A DNA stretch of 64,000 nt, from NCBI GenBank assembly GCA_965216255.1, contig OZ244148.1:2170001-2234000 (forward strand), in the 5' to 3' direction. The stretch is from G965216255 sp965216255 (GTDB taxonomy: Bacteria > Bacteroidota > Rhodothermia > Rhodothermales > Bin80). This document shows positions 42,919 to 54,100 of this stretch, piece after piece. Below the pieces are notes generated by a model. It saw only the letters and a list, made by a program, of their open reading frames with translations. It made no database searches and had not been told where the DNA came from. A program made the position numbers and the translations under genes. The first letter of the stretch is position 1; every line of letters starts with the position of its first letter.

Positions 42919-45900
42919 CTACGCCGGGCGGCCGGAAGGCCTGCGACGGAGCAGGCCTTCCGCGCGGTAGTGCAGCATCATGAGCGCCGGCACCAAAATC
43001 ATCAGTATCGCAGTGGCAAACAGCACGCCTACGCCAAGGCTTACGGCCATCGGAATGAGGAACTGCGCCTGGGTGCTCCGCTCAAGTATGAGGGGAAGTA
43101 CGCCAAGGAACGTGGTCAATGACGTAAGCAAGATCGCGCGGAAACGCGCCTTGCCGCCTTCCCAAATAGCTTCTTCCATGGGCACTCCGGCCCGTCTCCG
43201 TTCGTTTATGAAGTGTATCAGCACCAAGGAATCATTTATTACGACTCCGCTTAGCGCCACAATTCCGAATAGGCTAAGCATACTCAGGTTGAGTCCCATC
43301 ACGATATGCCCGACCAGGGCACCTATGAATCCGAAGGGAATTACCGCCAATATGATGAATGGCTGCACGTACGAACGAAAGGGAATGGCCAGGAGTGCGT
43401 ACATCAGGAACAGCGCGATGGCGAAGCCTCTAGCGAGGGCCTCCACTGCATCCGCCTGTTGGGCCTGCTCTCCTTCAAAGCTTACGAGAAGGCCGGGAAA
43501 ATCACGCTGCAAGACTGGGATGGCCTCTGCCTCCAGACGAGCGAGCACCTCGTTCAGCGGGATTACCTCTTCATCCACGTCAGCCGTGACTGTCACCACA
43601 CGGCGCCGGTCCCGCCGTTCAATGGTGGACGCACCGGTACCAAGGCTTACCTCCGCAACTTCGCTCAGCGGAACCTCGGCGCCTGCGGGCGTCCGTATGC
43701 GCAGCCGCTGCAGGTCCGCCAGGGTATTGCGTTCGTCCTCGGGCAGCCGGACCATTACCCGCACGTCGTCCCTTCCCCGCTGAATGCGCAAGGCTTCGGC
43801 GCCAAAGAAGGCGCTCCTGACCTGCTGTGCCATGTCTTCAAACGTCAGGCCAAGGGAGCGCGATTCGGGAAGCAGATCCAGCTGCACCTCGCGTTTGCCC
43901 CGATCGCGATTGTCATCAATGTTGGAGACGCCCGCAAGCCTGGAGAGCTCCTCCCGGAATCTCGCTGCCGCTGCGTCCAGTGCCACTGCGGTGGGTGCCG
44001 TCAATTCGGCCTGGACGCTACTTCCGAGCGTAATCAGCGCAGCCTGGAAAACGAGGGAGCTTACCCCGGGTAGCTCACCCACCTTTTCGCGCCAAACCTC
44101 CTCAAACCTCAGCGCGGGAATCTTGCGTACTTCGGCGCTTACTAGCTCAAAATTTGCTTCGCCCAGGTGGGACTGAACGATACGGTGCCGGTCGGAGGCC
44201 ATCGGATCCAACATGAGGGAAGGTTGATCACCTACAATCGACATTGTATTGATCACCAGAGGCGGATGATCTTCCGGAAGGCTGGCTTCAAGCTCTGCGG
44301 CCGCTTCGTGGCCTTTCGATTCTACGAACGCGGTGATCTGCTGCGTCCGCTCAGCGGGCGTACCCAGCGGCATTTCGATGCGCGCCGATACTACGTCACC
44401 CTCGATTTCTGGAAGGAAGAAGAACTGTACCAATCCACTCCGCACGATCCCGAACGACAGTCCGATTAGAGCCACGGCGCACACCAGTACAAGTGCATAC
44501 CGCCGCGTAGTCATTCGCAGGACCGTGTCTAGCGGACCACTGATGAAGCGCTGCAGCAACCGGGTCGTGGCTGCCTGGATGATCTCCAGCCGCCGTGTTA
44601 CTCCGTTTCGCGGCGCCTTCCGCTTCATGTGCGAAAGGTGGGCCGGCAGGATGAAGAGCGATTCAATCAAGGAAAACACAAGGACGGTTATGGCAACCGT
44701 CGGGATGGATCGCATCAGCTTGCCGACTGATCCGGGAACGAACAGCATCGGCGCAAACGCCGCGATAGTCGTAAGAACAGCAAACGTAACGGGAACGCTC
44801 AGGCGCGTGGCCCCCTGGACAGCGGCACGAACGGGCGGCACACCACGCTCCTGCTCCGAATAGATGTTCTCACCGATGACTATTGCATCATCGACCACAA
44901 TTCCAATGGCTACAATGAAGGCAAACAGGGAGGTCATATCAATGGAGACTCCCAGCAGCGCCATTACGGTAAACGTGCCAACAAACGAGAGAATCAGGCC
45001 CAGGGCAGTCCAGAATGCCAACTGCAGATTCATGAACAGGACCAGGGCAAGCGAGACCAAAATGAACCCCGCTATGCCGTTTTTAATCAGCAGGTCCAGG
45101 CGGCTCCTGAGATAGTAGGGCTCGTTGCGCCAGGTTTCCACGGATATCCCTTCCGGGACCGTGGGACGGAAGCCTGCCAGATACTCTTCTACGGCCTCGG
45201 CAATTTCGAGGACGCGCTCGTCACCCGAACGGGAAACGGAGACCAGCGCGGCCGGCCGTCCTCCAAATCGCGCCACGAGGTCGTCGTCCCTGAACCCGTC
45301 CGTGACAGTTGCTAGATCGGCAAGGCGTACGGCGGCACCGGTCGGACTCGCCAATACGATTATCTCCTCGAAATCCCTCGCGGTATATTTCTGACCCTTG
45401 GACCGCACCAGTATTTCTTCACTGCGTGTTTCAAGGCTACCACCTGGCAGGTCCAGGCTGCCGCGGCGTACGGCAGCTGCCACATCGGAGAGACGCAGTC
45501 CATATGCGGCCAATGCGTGCTCCGAGACCTCAATAGATATCTCGTAATCCCGGACGCCCGTCGTACGCACGTACGAAATTTCGTCCAGCGCCGTCAGGTT
45601 ATCCTTAACCTGTTCAGCCAGTGCCTTAAGGCTGTGCTCGTCGGCTTCACCGAAAATGGCAATTTGCAGCACATTCCTGCGATTCGTCACCTCCCGGACG
45701 ATCGGGCGCTCTGAGCCGGCGGGAAACGTGTTAATTCGGTCCACGCCGCTCTTGATGTCATTGAGCGCCTTGTCGACATCCGTGCCCAACTTGAGGCGCG
45801 CCGTCACGACACCGACATTTTCTCCGGCAAGGGACAGGATCTCGTCTATGCCGTCGATTCCCGCAATGGCCTCCTCTATGCGCCGTACGACCCCGTTTTC

Positions 45901-46080
45901 TACTTCTTCGGGAGATGCCCCATTATAGTCCGCGCGGACTTCTACGGCATCAAGGCTGGCCTCCTGAAAGATCTCCTGCGGAATTCTCGATACACTGAGG
46001 ACTCCGAGCAACAGAATCAGAAACATGAGCAGGTTTGCCGCGACGCTATTTTGCGCCATATAGGCAATGGCCTTCTTCAT
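42919..46080 (-). CDS. RND efflux pump inner-membrane transporter
   Basis: 1053 residues, the usual AcrB-type size. First helix MAQNSVAANLLMFLILLLGV is followed by SRIPQEIFQEASLDAVEVRA, two large periplasmic loops and twelve helices. TM4 contains FIVAIGIVVDDAIVIGENIY with the proton-relay Asp pair; the C-terminal half repeats the pattern with FGIVALSGVVINDSLVLIHF. It would drive proton-coupled export of drugs, lipophiles or metals. Clusters with its adaptor (24 bases upstream) and outer-membrane channel. Substrate not predictable; sequence fits the HAE/AcrB type rather than the metal type. Confidence 0.93.
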   Translation of the reverse strand: MKKAIAYMAQNSVAANLLMFLILLLGVLSVSRIPQEIFQEASLDAVEVRADYNGASPEEVENGVVRRIEEAIAGIDGIDEILSLAGENVGVVTARLKLGTDVDKALNDIKSGVDRINTFPAGSERPIVREVTNRRNVLQIAIFGEADEHSLKALAEQVKDNLTALDEISYVRTTGVRDYEISIEVSEHALAAYGLRLSDVAAAVRRGSLDLPGGSLETRSEEILVRSKGQKYTARDFEEIIVLASPTGAAVRLADLATVTDGFRDDDLVARFGGRPAALVSVSRSGDERVLEIAEAVEEYLAGFRPTVPEGISVETWRNEPYYLRSRLDLLIKNGIAGFILVSLALVLFMNLQLAFWTALGLILSFVGTFTVMALLGVSIDMTSLFAFIVAIGIVVDDAIVIGENIYSEQERGVPPVRAAVQGATRLSVPVTFAVLTTIAAFAPMLFVPGSVGKLMRSIPTVAITVLVFSLIESLFILPAHLSHMKRKAPRNGVTRRLEIIQAATTRLLQRFISGPLDTVLRMTTRRYALVLVCAVALIGLSFGIVRSGLVQFFFLPEIEGDVVSARIEMPLGTPAERTQQITAFVESKGHEAAAELEASLPEDHPPLVINTMSIVGDQPSLMLDPMASDRHRIVQSHLGEANFELVSAEVRKIPALRFEEVWREKVGELPGVSSLVFQAALITLGSSVQAELTAPTAVALDAAAARFREELSRLAGVSNIDDNRDRGKREVQLDLLPESRSLGLTFEDMAQQVRSAFFGAEALRIQRGRDDVRVMVRLPEDERNTLADLQRLRIRTPAGAEVPLSEVAEVSLGTGASTIERRDRRRVVTVTADVDEEVIPLNEVLARLEAEAIPVLQRDFPGLLVSFEGEQAQQADAVEALARGFAIALFLMYALLAIPFRSYVQPFIILAVIPFGFIGALVGHIVMGLNLSMLSLFGIVALSGVVINDSLVLIHFINERRRAGVPMEEAIWEGGKARFRAILLTSLTTFLGVLPLILERSTQAQFLIPMAVSLGVGVLFATAILMILVPALMMLHYRAEGLLRRRPSGRPA

Positions 46081-46104
46081 ATCGGCAAACCCCTCGCCGT
46101 GTGG

Positions 46105-47280
46105 CTATTCCGCAGCAGTCCGTACACGCATCCCGTCCGCTACGGCATCCAGCACACTCGTTACAACCGAATCCGCTTCGGTAATGCCACCCAGGACATA
46201 AAGGGTATCCTCCACTTCCTGAATGATTTCGATAGGCCGCGCATACAGGCGGCCTGCGCTTACAACCCAGACTGCCCCCCCTTCTCGAAGGGATTCACGT
46301 GGCAACGTGTAATATAAATCGAGGTGCTTACCCTCCAGGTATGCGGTTACAAACGTACCTATCAAGAGCGGCGGGCGCTCATCGCTACTCTCATATGGAC
46401 GGTACACACGGACTACCGCATTGAGGCTTCGTGTAGACTCCGTGAGGGCCCCTTCCGTGCGATGCACGACACCTTCCCACTCTTTGCGCCCGCCGGCAGA
46501 AGTGCCAACAATTCTGGCACGTGCTGGCGCCGCGCGGCGCATCAACAGGTCACCAAGCAGTGCAACGTCGCGGCCAGCAACGGGCACATCAATCTCAGCC
46601 GCATCCGTCCCATAGTAGGAGGCAACGACCTGCCCGGGCCCAACAAATTGCCCAACGTCCGCACTCTTGCCGCGCACGCGCCCATTGAACGGCGCCGCTA
46701 TTCGCGTCCTTTTGAGGCGCGCCTCGGCATCGTCCTGGTGCGCCCTGGCACTTCGCAGCTGCGCGGCAGCAGCCTTTTGCTGCGGTTCTCTGAACACGAG
46801 GCTGCCAAGCTCGGTGCTTTCCTCCTGCCGCTGCACCCCCCTCCGGTTCTCCAGCAGCGTCCACTCCTGCCTTGCAATGGTCATCTCCTCTTCGGCTCTT
46901 AGCAAATCGAACTGCCGCTGCACCACTTCGGCCCGAGCTACGATGACCGCGTTGGCGTATTCTGTCGAATCAATTCTGAGCAGCTCGTCACCACGGTGAA
47001 AGGCGCCACCGCTGACAAATGCTTCTGCAACCCATGTAATCCTCCCCGCCACTTCGGCTATCAGGGTTATTTCCCGCAACGGCCGTACGGTCCCGTAACC
47101 CCGAATTGTGAGTCGTCCCCCGTGGACGGAAGGCATGACGGTGGTGACGGCAGGAAGTACGTGCTCCGGCTCAATGTCCAGTGTACCGGGACGAAGGCGC
47201 GATAGTAGATTCGGCGCAATGATGCCCCCAGCAATAACGGCGATCGCTCCCAGGACCTGTGCCAGTCTTCGTCGCTTCAT
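46105..47280 (-). CDS. RND efflux periplasmic adaptor (MFP)
   Basis: 391 residues. N-terminal helix LAQVLGAIAVIAGGIIAP, barrel-sandwich half RPLREITLIAEVAGRITWVA, alpha-hairpin (RAEVVQRQFDLLRAEEEMTI), second lipoyl half RTRIAAPFNGRVRGKSADVG with QFVGPGQVVASYY, then beta-barrel and membrane-proximal domains. It links the inner-membrane pump to the outer channel. It lies between the channel gene (48 bases upstream) and the pump gene. Confidence 0.9.
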   Translation of the reverse strand: MKRRRLAQVLGAIAVIAGGIIAPNLLSRLRPGTLDIEPEHVLPAVTTVMPSVHGGRLTIRGYGTVRPLREITLIAEVAGRITWVAEAFVSGGAFHRGDELLRIDSTEYANAVIVARAEVVQRQFDLLRAEEEMTIARQEWTLLENRRGVQRQEESTELGSLVFREPQQKAAAAQLRSARAHQDDAEARLKRTRIAAPFNGRVRGKSADVGQFVGPGQVVASYYGTDAAEIDVPVAGRDVALLGDLLMRRAAPARARIVGTSAGGRKEWEGVVHRTEGALTESTRSLNAVVRVYRPYESSDERPPLLIGTFVTAYLEGKHLDLYYTLPRESLREGGAVWVVSAGRLYARPIEIIQEVEDTLYVLGGITEADSVVTSVLDAVADGMRVRTAAE

Positions 47281-47328
47281 GACCGCTACAAGTATTTGAA
47301 TATGGGCATCTGAACCCTGCGTGATTTG

Positions 47329-48906
47329 CTATGGCACCGCGGGCAGCCCCCGCGTGTCTTCTTGAATCCAGGCCCCACCGAGGGATCTGTGTACAGCCAG
47401 GCGGGCATCGGCTAATGCGCGCCGAGATGCCGCTAGTGCCATCTCCGTACGGACGAGGTTACGCCGGGCGTCAAGAAAACCAACATAGTCGCCCACGCCA
47501 CGAACATAGCGGCGCTCCTGGTTGCGCGCACTTTCGTGGGCCGTCCCGCGGGAGGCCACGAGGGAAGCATGCCGCTCTTTCTGCTTAACATAGTTTACGA
47601 GTGCAGCCTCCACTTCCCTGAAGGCCATGAGCACGGTCTTTTCATACTGCGCAGCCAGCTGCTCGTACTGGGCCCACGCCGCCCTGACATTGGCCCGAAC
47701 CGTACCGGCATTGAAGATGGGGGCCGTGAGACCCGCCCCGAAAAGCCAAAATTTCTGACTTGTCTGCGCAATATCGGACAGCACGCTGGTCTGTGTACCG
47801 GCCGCCCCGGTCAATGAGAAGCTGGGAAAGCGCGCGGCACGGGCTACGCCAATGCGCTCGCGCGCAGCTTCAAGTCGCTGAAACGCTGCGACCACATCCG
47901 GCCGGTCCTGCAGCAGGTCGGACGGAAGACCGCTCGGTATTTCCTGCTGGGCGTAGGTGTGGGCAACCTCGGGCACCAGAAACGTGCCCGGCGGAACGCC
48001 ATAGCGCCCTAGAAGCAGTGCCAGGCGCCCCCGAGCCTCCTCCAGATGCACTTCGATTACGGGCAGATCCGCCGTTGCGACATCAAGTTCCTGCTGCACG
48101 GCGTGAAATTCAAAGGAGGACACCAGGCCCCGCTCATAGCGTCCGGATGTTATGGCGGCTCGCTCCGCGAGAATGCTCACGCTTTCCCTCGCCAGCGCCA
48201 GCGTGCGCTGGCGCTCGGCGATCTCGAAATACGTGGCGACCGTCTCACCGATTACACCTACCAACGCCGTGCGCACGTCGGACTGCGAGGCAAGAAACTC
48301 CCGCAGCGCGGCCCTCTTCGCCCCGCGCACGCGCCCCCAGAAGTCTATCTCGTAGGCGAATCCTAGCGAGGCACTATACGTGGTGAATTCGAATCGGTCG
48401 GGAAATATTGGGCCGCCTGGGACGCTCACCCGGTCTTGTAACTGTCCCCCGATGCCGATGTTGGAAGGGGTATCCTGCTGCTCACGCCGAGCAGCCATCT
48501 CCACTGCGGGAAACTGCTCCGCACGCGCGATGCGGAATCGGCTTTGCAGCTCCTCCACACGCGCAACAGCCACGCGCAGATCCAGATTTCGGGCAAGGGC
48601 AGAATCCACTAGCTGGTCAAGCTGAGGATCTCCAAAGCCCTGCCACCAGTAATACTGTGAGGCCACGGCATCAAGCGTGGCAGCTTCGAATTGCTCTGGA
48701 AGTGCCTCCACGGGATCCTCCAGGCGCGGTGCCATCGAGCACCCGGAAAGTAGCGAAGCGACAAGCCCGGCCACCAGCAGCATGTGGCATGCGCTCCAGG
48801 GTATCCACACCCGGGCACCACATACTGTCAAGGCGCGCGGCAGGGCAGAAGAATCCGGCTTGGGCATCCTCGGTGGTGTCATTTCCTGCATTCGCGGTTC
48901 CAGCAC
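47329..48906 (-). CDS. Outer-membrane efflux lipoprotein, NodT/TolC family
   Basis: 525 codons in the open frame, but the lipoprotein signal is internal: MLLVAGLVASLLSGC with the acylated Cys at residue 56. The true start is probably one of the later Met codons (residues 14 or 42). The mature chain has the family opening VASQYYWWQGFGDPQLDQLV, DSALARNLDLRVAVARVEEL, FAYEIDFWGRVRGAKRAALR, and a repeat of this pattern in the C-terminal half (LPSDLLQDRPDVVAAFQRLE, FSLTGAAGTQ). It would form the outer-membrane exit duct of the pump and is the first gene of the three-gene efflux operon. Confidence 0.9.
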   Translation of the reverse strand: MLEPRMQEMTPPRMPKPDSSALPRALTVCGARVWIPWSACHMLLVAGLVASLLSGCSMAPRLEDPVEALPEQFEAATLDAVASQYYWWQGFGDPQLDQLVDSALARNLDLRVAVARVEELQSRFRIARAEQFPAVEMAARREQQDTPSNIGIGGQLQDRVSVPGGPIFPDRFEFTTYSASLGFAYEIDFWGRVRGAKRAALREFLASQSDVRTALVGVIGETVATYFEIAERQRTLALARESVSILAERAAITSGRYERGLVSSFEFHAVQQELDVATADLPVIEVHLEEARGRLALLLGRYGVPPGTFLVPEVAHTYAQQEIPSGLPSDLLQDRPDVVAAFQRLEAARERIGVARAARFPSFSLTGAAGTQTSVLSDIAQTSQKFWLFGAGLTAPIFNAGTVRANVRAAWAQYEQLAAQYEKTVLMAFREVEAALVNYVKQKERHASLVASRGTAHESARNQERRYVRGVGDYVGFLDARRNLVRTEMALAASRRALADARLAVHRSLGGAWIQEDTRGLPAVP

Positions 48907-49162
48907 CTTCTAATATAATGGTCTTCGCAGGACAATGGCGTGCGCCGGCTCACATGTCGCCGTGCACGAATTCGAAGCAGACCTACGCCACGCACGCCTG
49001 GACAGGACTGCCGAATAGACTAGACCGGACAAAGCATTCGCATAGGACCGTGGGCCTGGATCTTGGGAGCGGCTGGTGCCGCCTACAGCTCGGCAGGCTT
49101 CCGAAAGGCCCGATACGCAGGGCCGAAGTATATTGTAGGTTATCCGTCACTTGGAAAGGGAA

Positions 49163-51148
49163 ATGGCTCCCTGTCGATTACACTATCTCCGAATGACGCC
49201 CATTTTGGCGGGGCTGCTGCTTGCCGGATGCGGTCCGCCGTCCGCATTGGACTGCACTACTCTGCAGCGCAGCAATTGGCTCTCCGGCGTAATCACGTCG
49301 CATTCCGCCGCAACTGATTCCGCGGAGGCGGCCCTTGCCAGCACGTGCGCGGCTTTTGCCTCGCTACGCCACTCCCTGGAGCGGACCTCCCCGGTACCGG
49401 ATTCTTCGCAGGCACTGGCTCTCGGTAAAATCATCCGTAGCCAGGAAAGCATGGCGTCCACGCTCCACGAGCGGCTGGCGGCCTCCGTGTCCGATGTGTT
49501 CCAAGACCTGCCACCCACGGGTATCGAAAGCCTACAGGCTGAGCGTTCGGAAGACGCCAACGAAGGAGCTCCGAAGGACTATGCCGGGCGCCGGGCGGCG
49601 CTGACGGACCATGTGGCGCGGTTCGATTCTGCCAGCATGCGTGTCAGGAAAAGTACGAGGCGGCGAAGCGCCGGGCGGACAGGCGCCCTTATGGGCCTGC
49701 GAATTTCGCTTCTCGACTCCCTGCACGCCATGCTGCGCACATCCCTGGTGCGAGCCACGCTTGCCGTGGACGAGCGGTCTACTCCACAGCTTGATTCACT
49801 GGGCGCCGAGATCACGCGTCTTGGCACCGTGCACACGGCCTATGCGGAGTCCTACGCCTCGTTTCTGAGCACGCTTGGCGGGAGCATCAGCCCGCTGGGC
49901 GGCGCGGCGGAAGCCGCACGAACGCGGGAGCTTGTCTGGCAGCTTCGGCAGCGAGCGGGCCTACTTCGCCATGTCCTCCTCGTACTGGAAAAGTCGGCGC
50001 AGCACTTCCTTGCCGAAGGAGACCAAAGTGCGGGATACCGCATGGAGGATTCTGCCGCGCGGCTCGGCGACGCCGTAGTCGTCCTGGAGCGTCACAGCGA
50101 AACACTGGAGTTCGTGCGCAGCCGTTCGCCTGGAGGTGACGAGGACAGCCTACGCCTAATCGCAGGCGTGGTACAGGACGAACTGTTGCGGCAGGAGCGA
50201 ATCCTGGCGGGACTCCGAAGCAACCTGTCGGCGCTGGGCGAAGCCGACCGCATGCGGCGCTCCGTACAGATCCTTGAAAGGGCCACCGTGCTATTTGGCG
50301 ACGTACACCGTGAAATGAATGCGCTTGTCCAGGCACTCCTCGCACAACTGGGAGGCGACCTCCAACATTACGGCGTAAAGATATTTCTGACCATCCTGTT
50401 CCTACTGCTGAGCTTTGTGGTGATACGGGCCGCGAATTGGCTTCTGGACACCGTATCCGAGCGTAGCGCCAGCCGGCGCCTGTTCTACAAGCGGCTCATT
50501 CCCATAGCACGCCTTGCCGTGTGGAGCTTGACATTGTATGTCGTCTTGGCCTTCGTCTTTCAGTTGGACCAGCGCAGTCTGTTCGCCGCCGCCACGGCGC
50601 TTGGCGTAGCCATTGGCTTTGCGGCACAGAACATCCTGAAGAATATCTTCGGCGGCATCATCATCATCTTTGATCAACCATTTCAGGTCGGCGACAAGAT
50701 CCGGGTGGGCGGCACATACGGCGAAGTGGTCTCCATCGGACTAAGAGCCACACGCATTGTTACCCCTGACGACAACGAAGTGACGGTGCCCAACGCTCAG
50801 ATGATCGACAGCCAGGTAGCCAATGCCAACACGGGGTCGCTAAACTGCCAGGTCGTCATCGAATTGTTCGTACCCGGCTGGTCCGATGTCATGAAGGCCA
50901 AGGCCATAGCCTACAGCGCGGCCGCCAACTCAAAATACGTGTACATGGGTAAACCCATCGTGGTGAACGTGCAGGACATATTCAAGGAAACGTTTCTGAC
51001 CAGACTCACCGTGAAGGCCTATGTGCTAGATACCCGGTACGAGTTCGCCTTTGCCAGCGACATCACGGAATCGGCCAAGGCCGAATTCAAACGGCAGGGC
51101 TACTTCAGCCAGCTAGAGGCCGGCGGGCTGCCGAGAACAGCGCCATGA
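49163..51148 (+). CDS. MscS-type mechanosensitive channel with lipobox and large periplasmic domain
   Basis: 661 residues from the ATG at 49163 (TTG at 49151 gives four more). Signal peptide ends ILAGLLLAGC, a lipobox. About 370 residues of mostly helical, soluble sequence follow. Then come helices near residues 403-426 (VKIFLTILFLLLSFVVIRAA) and 446-470 (LAVWSLTLYVVLAFVFQL), and the MscS pore helix FAAATALGVAIGFAAQNILK, NIFGGIIIIFDQPFQVGDKI. The MscS beta domain GTYGEVVSIGLRATRIVTPD, NEVTVPNAQMID is cytosolic. A lipid-anchored extracytoplasmic sensor fused to MscS is unusual. Stop overlaps the start of the P-loop gene (ATGA), so the two products are likely made in fixed ratio. Confidence 0.88.
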   Translation: MAPCRLHYLRMTPILAGLLLAGCGPPSALDCTTLQRSNWLSGVITSHSAATDSAEAALASTCAAFASLRHSLERTSPVPDSSQALALGKIIRSQESMASTLHERLAASVSDVFQDLPPTGIESLQAERSEDANEGAPKDYAGRRAALTDHVARFDSASMRVRKSTRRRSAGRTGALMGLRISLLDSLHAMLRTSLVRATLAVDERSTPQLDSLGAEITRLGTVHTAYAESYASFLSTLGGSISPLGGAAEAARTRELVWQLRQRAGLLRHVLLVLEKSAQHFLAEGDQSAGYRMEDSAARLGDAVVVLERHSETLEFVRSRSPGGDEDSLRLIAGVVQDELLRQERILAGLRSNLSALGEADRMRRSVQILERATVLFGDVHREMNALVQALLAQLGGDLQHYGVKIFLTILFLLLSFVVIRAANWLLDTVSERSASRRLFYKRLIPIARLAVWSLTLYVVLAFVFQLDQRSLFAAATALGVAIGFAAQNILKNIFGGIIIIFDQPFQVGDKIRVGGTYGEVVSIGLRATRIVTPDDNEVTVPNAQMIDSQVANANTGSLNCQVVIELFVPGWSDVMKAKAIAYSAAANSKYVYMGKPIVVNVQDIFKETFLTRLTVKAYVLDTRYEFAFASDITESAKAEFKRQGYFSQLEAGGLPRTAP

Positions 51149-54100
51149 GCAACGCACCGACAAAACTGGATACCCCGCGAGCGAGTGCGGAAACCGTCGC
51201 CGGCATGGCAACGTCAGGTTTCGTGCTGGAAGCGCTGGTCCAGGAAATGGAGGAGGCCACAGCCCGGGCATGGGATGCGTGGCAGCTTGACGTAGAGGCA
51301 CGACTACTGCTTCCCATTCGCGACGGCGCAGCGGCCGCCGCCCGGAGCCACAAGGAATTGTTGGCGCAAGCTTCGTCCGGGGATGACTCCGCGTCTCTCG
51401 ACGTTGCCATGGCTTATCGTGCGTCTGTGGTAGAAGAGGTACTGTGCCCCATTAGAGAGCAACTGACAAGGCTCCCCTTGGGGGAAGTCATGGAAGGCAG
51501 CCTGAGACTCCTGTCTGCTCTGGCGCCCCTGGCCGAGCACGCTGTGGCAGCCTGCACGCTTCCTCATCCCCTATCACTCTATGCACCAACGCCCGGACAA
51601 CCGCGCCGTCTTGCCAGGAGCATCGTTCGGCGGTGGTTGCGCCTGAAAGGACGCCTGCGCGCGCTCCTAGGACAGCCTGCAAGAGTGCCCATCCGCAGTG
51701 TCCCTGTGCATGCACTTCTTAACTATCATGTCCAGGTACGGGTGGCCGGAACCGTGGCACGGCTCCACGACAGGTACGAACGGCACGTGGCGGGCCTGAC
51801 TGCACTGCTCGAGTCGGGCCTAACCAAGTGGACCAACGCCACGCTGGCATTCGAGCACGACCTGGAACGCCACAGCAAGAGGGCGCAGCCATTCAGCATG
51901 ATCATTCGGGACGGGCCCCTCATAGCCCAGGGCGCGCCGAATCCGAGCATGTCCAAGGCCCTGCGGGCAATATCGCACGCCCTGCAGGGAGTGCTAATGG
52001 ACGTGGCGGCGCAGGCCGCGCTGTCCGACGCCGATGCAGCGGCACTGCAGCAGGAAGCCGAAAGTCTCCGAAACGACTTTCGCCGCGCGGGCACGATCCT
52101 GCTTACGCCCGCAGACCGCAAGCTTCCGGGGCGGCTGCCAGCACGGCGCATTCGCATGGAGATTGGGCACTGGACCGCATGGCACGCGCAGACGCAGAAC
52201 CGGCTTGACATTGATGCCAGGATCGCGCAACTGCGCGCCGCGCTGCTCGCCCAGCGGCAAAACCTGCTGCAGTTGGTGGCCGCAGTGGCCCTTGGACCGG
52301 TCGTTGAAACCTTCGAAACGGCAGCGGCCTTGCTTGACACGGCATCCCGGTCCGTTGGAGAGGCCAAGGCCACCGAGCTGCCCTCGATATTGCGGGGCCT
52401 GGCGGCGAGCACGCTTGACCGCGTACGCCATGCCCTGGGGGAATTGCCCGGATTACTGACCGCCGACGAGACCCTTTCCCGCCCTGGCCATATTCAATGG
52501 ACAGCTCTGTCGAACCATGTAGAAGCATGGCCGGCAGAGGTTGTGCTGCACGCCCTGCCTCGGCCAGAGGCGATCCTGGTTCCGGGCGCTGACCCGGAGC
52601 GACGTGACCTACGCCGCGACATTCTACAAATCCTAGCGCCGTTTCCGGACCGCCTCGCGGAATGCGCCCGCCCGCTGCGGCAGAAGCTCGTGAGCGTCTG
52701 GGGCGACACGGAGCAGGTCCTCAGCGTTGTAGAGTTCAGCCTCGGGGCCGCGCTTCAGGAACTGCAAGGTAATAGCACCCAGAATTCGACCGACAATGCA
52801 CGAGAGCTAGCACGGGGGGGCATCCTTCGAGCCGGGAATTCCCTCCGGGACCTGCTCCAATCGCTGGAGCCACCATGGCAGGAGTTTGCAGACGGTGTCT
52901 ATTCCCTGTTTTTTCGGGACTGGTCCGACATTCACCGCGGTGTGCGATCCGAGGCCTTTATCGAAGATCACTGGCTTGGCCTCCAGTTCCGCCTGCGACG
53001 CCGACTGCCTGTTCTCGGGCGACGCGTACGGGACCAAACCCACCGCTTGCGCGATGCGGCCGGGCAACTCATTCGGCGCGGCCATCGGCGCGCTGCCGTA
53101 CTGATTGAACACGGTCGCTCAGCTATCGGCACGGCCGCTGCTACCGAGCGCGACCGTCTTAACACCATCGAAGCCATTGGGCCGGCCAGCCTGCGTGCAC
53201 TGGGCGAAAGGCTGCCCCTGGTTTACCGAAAATTGTTTGCCCTTGTGCCGGTAGGCGAGTCGTGGCTGCTCGAGGGCCGGGAATCCGATCTGCAGTTCCT
53301 GCGGCAGCATGTGGAAAGGTGGCATCGCCGGCGTGCTGCAGGTGCGGTGGTGCTGCCCATGCCGCTGGGCAGTGGACGCACTAGCCTGCTGCAGGTACTG
53401 GCATCAGAGCTGAGAGCAGCAGGGCGCGTAAGCACAGTGGCGCTTAGCCACCGCCTGACCGACTCCGCCGCAATTGCACGCCAAATAGCAGACGCGATGG
53501 GCCTGAAAGCTTCTTCCCTTGAAGTGCTGGAAGGGCGTCTGCTACAGGCCGAGCCACAGGTATGCCTGATCGACAACCTTGAACACCTGCTTTATCGCGC
53601 CTACGGTGGTACGCGCCTGATCGAGCAGGTGCTTGTCCTGCTGTCTCGCACGGACACCCGCATTTGCTGGATTGCCAGTGTCAGCGCGCTCGCGTGGCAG
53701 TACCTGGAGAGGGCGCAGGGCAGCGCAACAAAGCTGGTGTCCACTTACCATCCCGCTGCCATAAGCAGAACCACGCTAGGTAGCATCATCTTCAACCGCC
53801 ATCAGCGCAGCGGCATGCACCTCACATTCGCCCGGCCCGTTACCGTCTCCCCGCTACTCTACCGGAGGCTGGAGCGAACACGGGGCGATGTTGCGCGGCA
53901 GGCCCTGCTCCGGGATCATTTTTTCGAGCGGCTCTATCTTCACAGCGGCTCAAACGTGATGCTGGCGCTGCTATACTGGCTGCGTTCCGCGGAATTCGGA
54001 GAGGGCCGGGTAACCGTACATCCGGGTGCTCCGCTCAGCTTCCGCTTTCTGGAATCCTATGACCTCACGCGCTCCTTTACCCTCAAGGCCTTCCTAGTGC

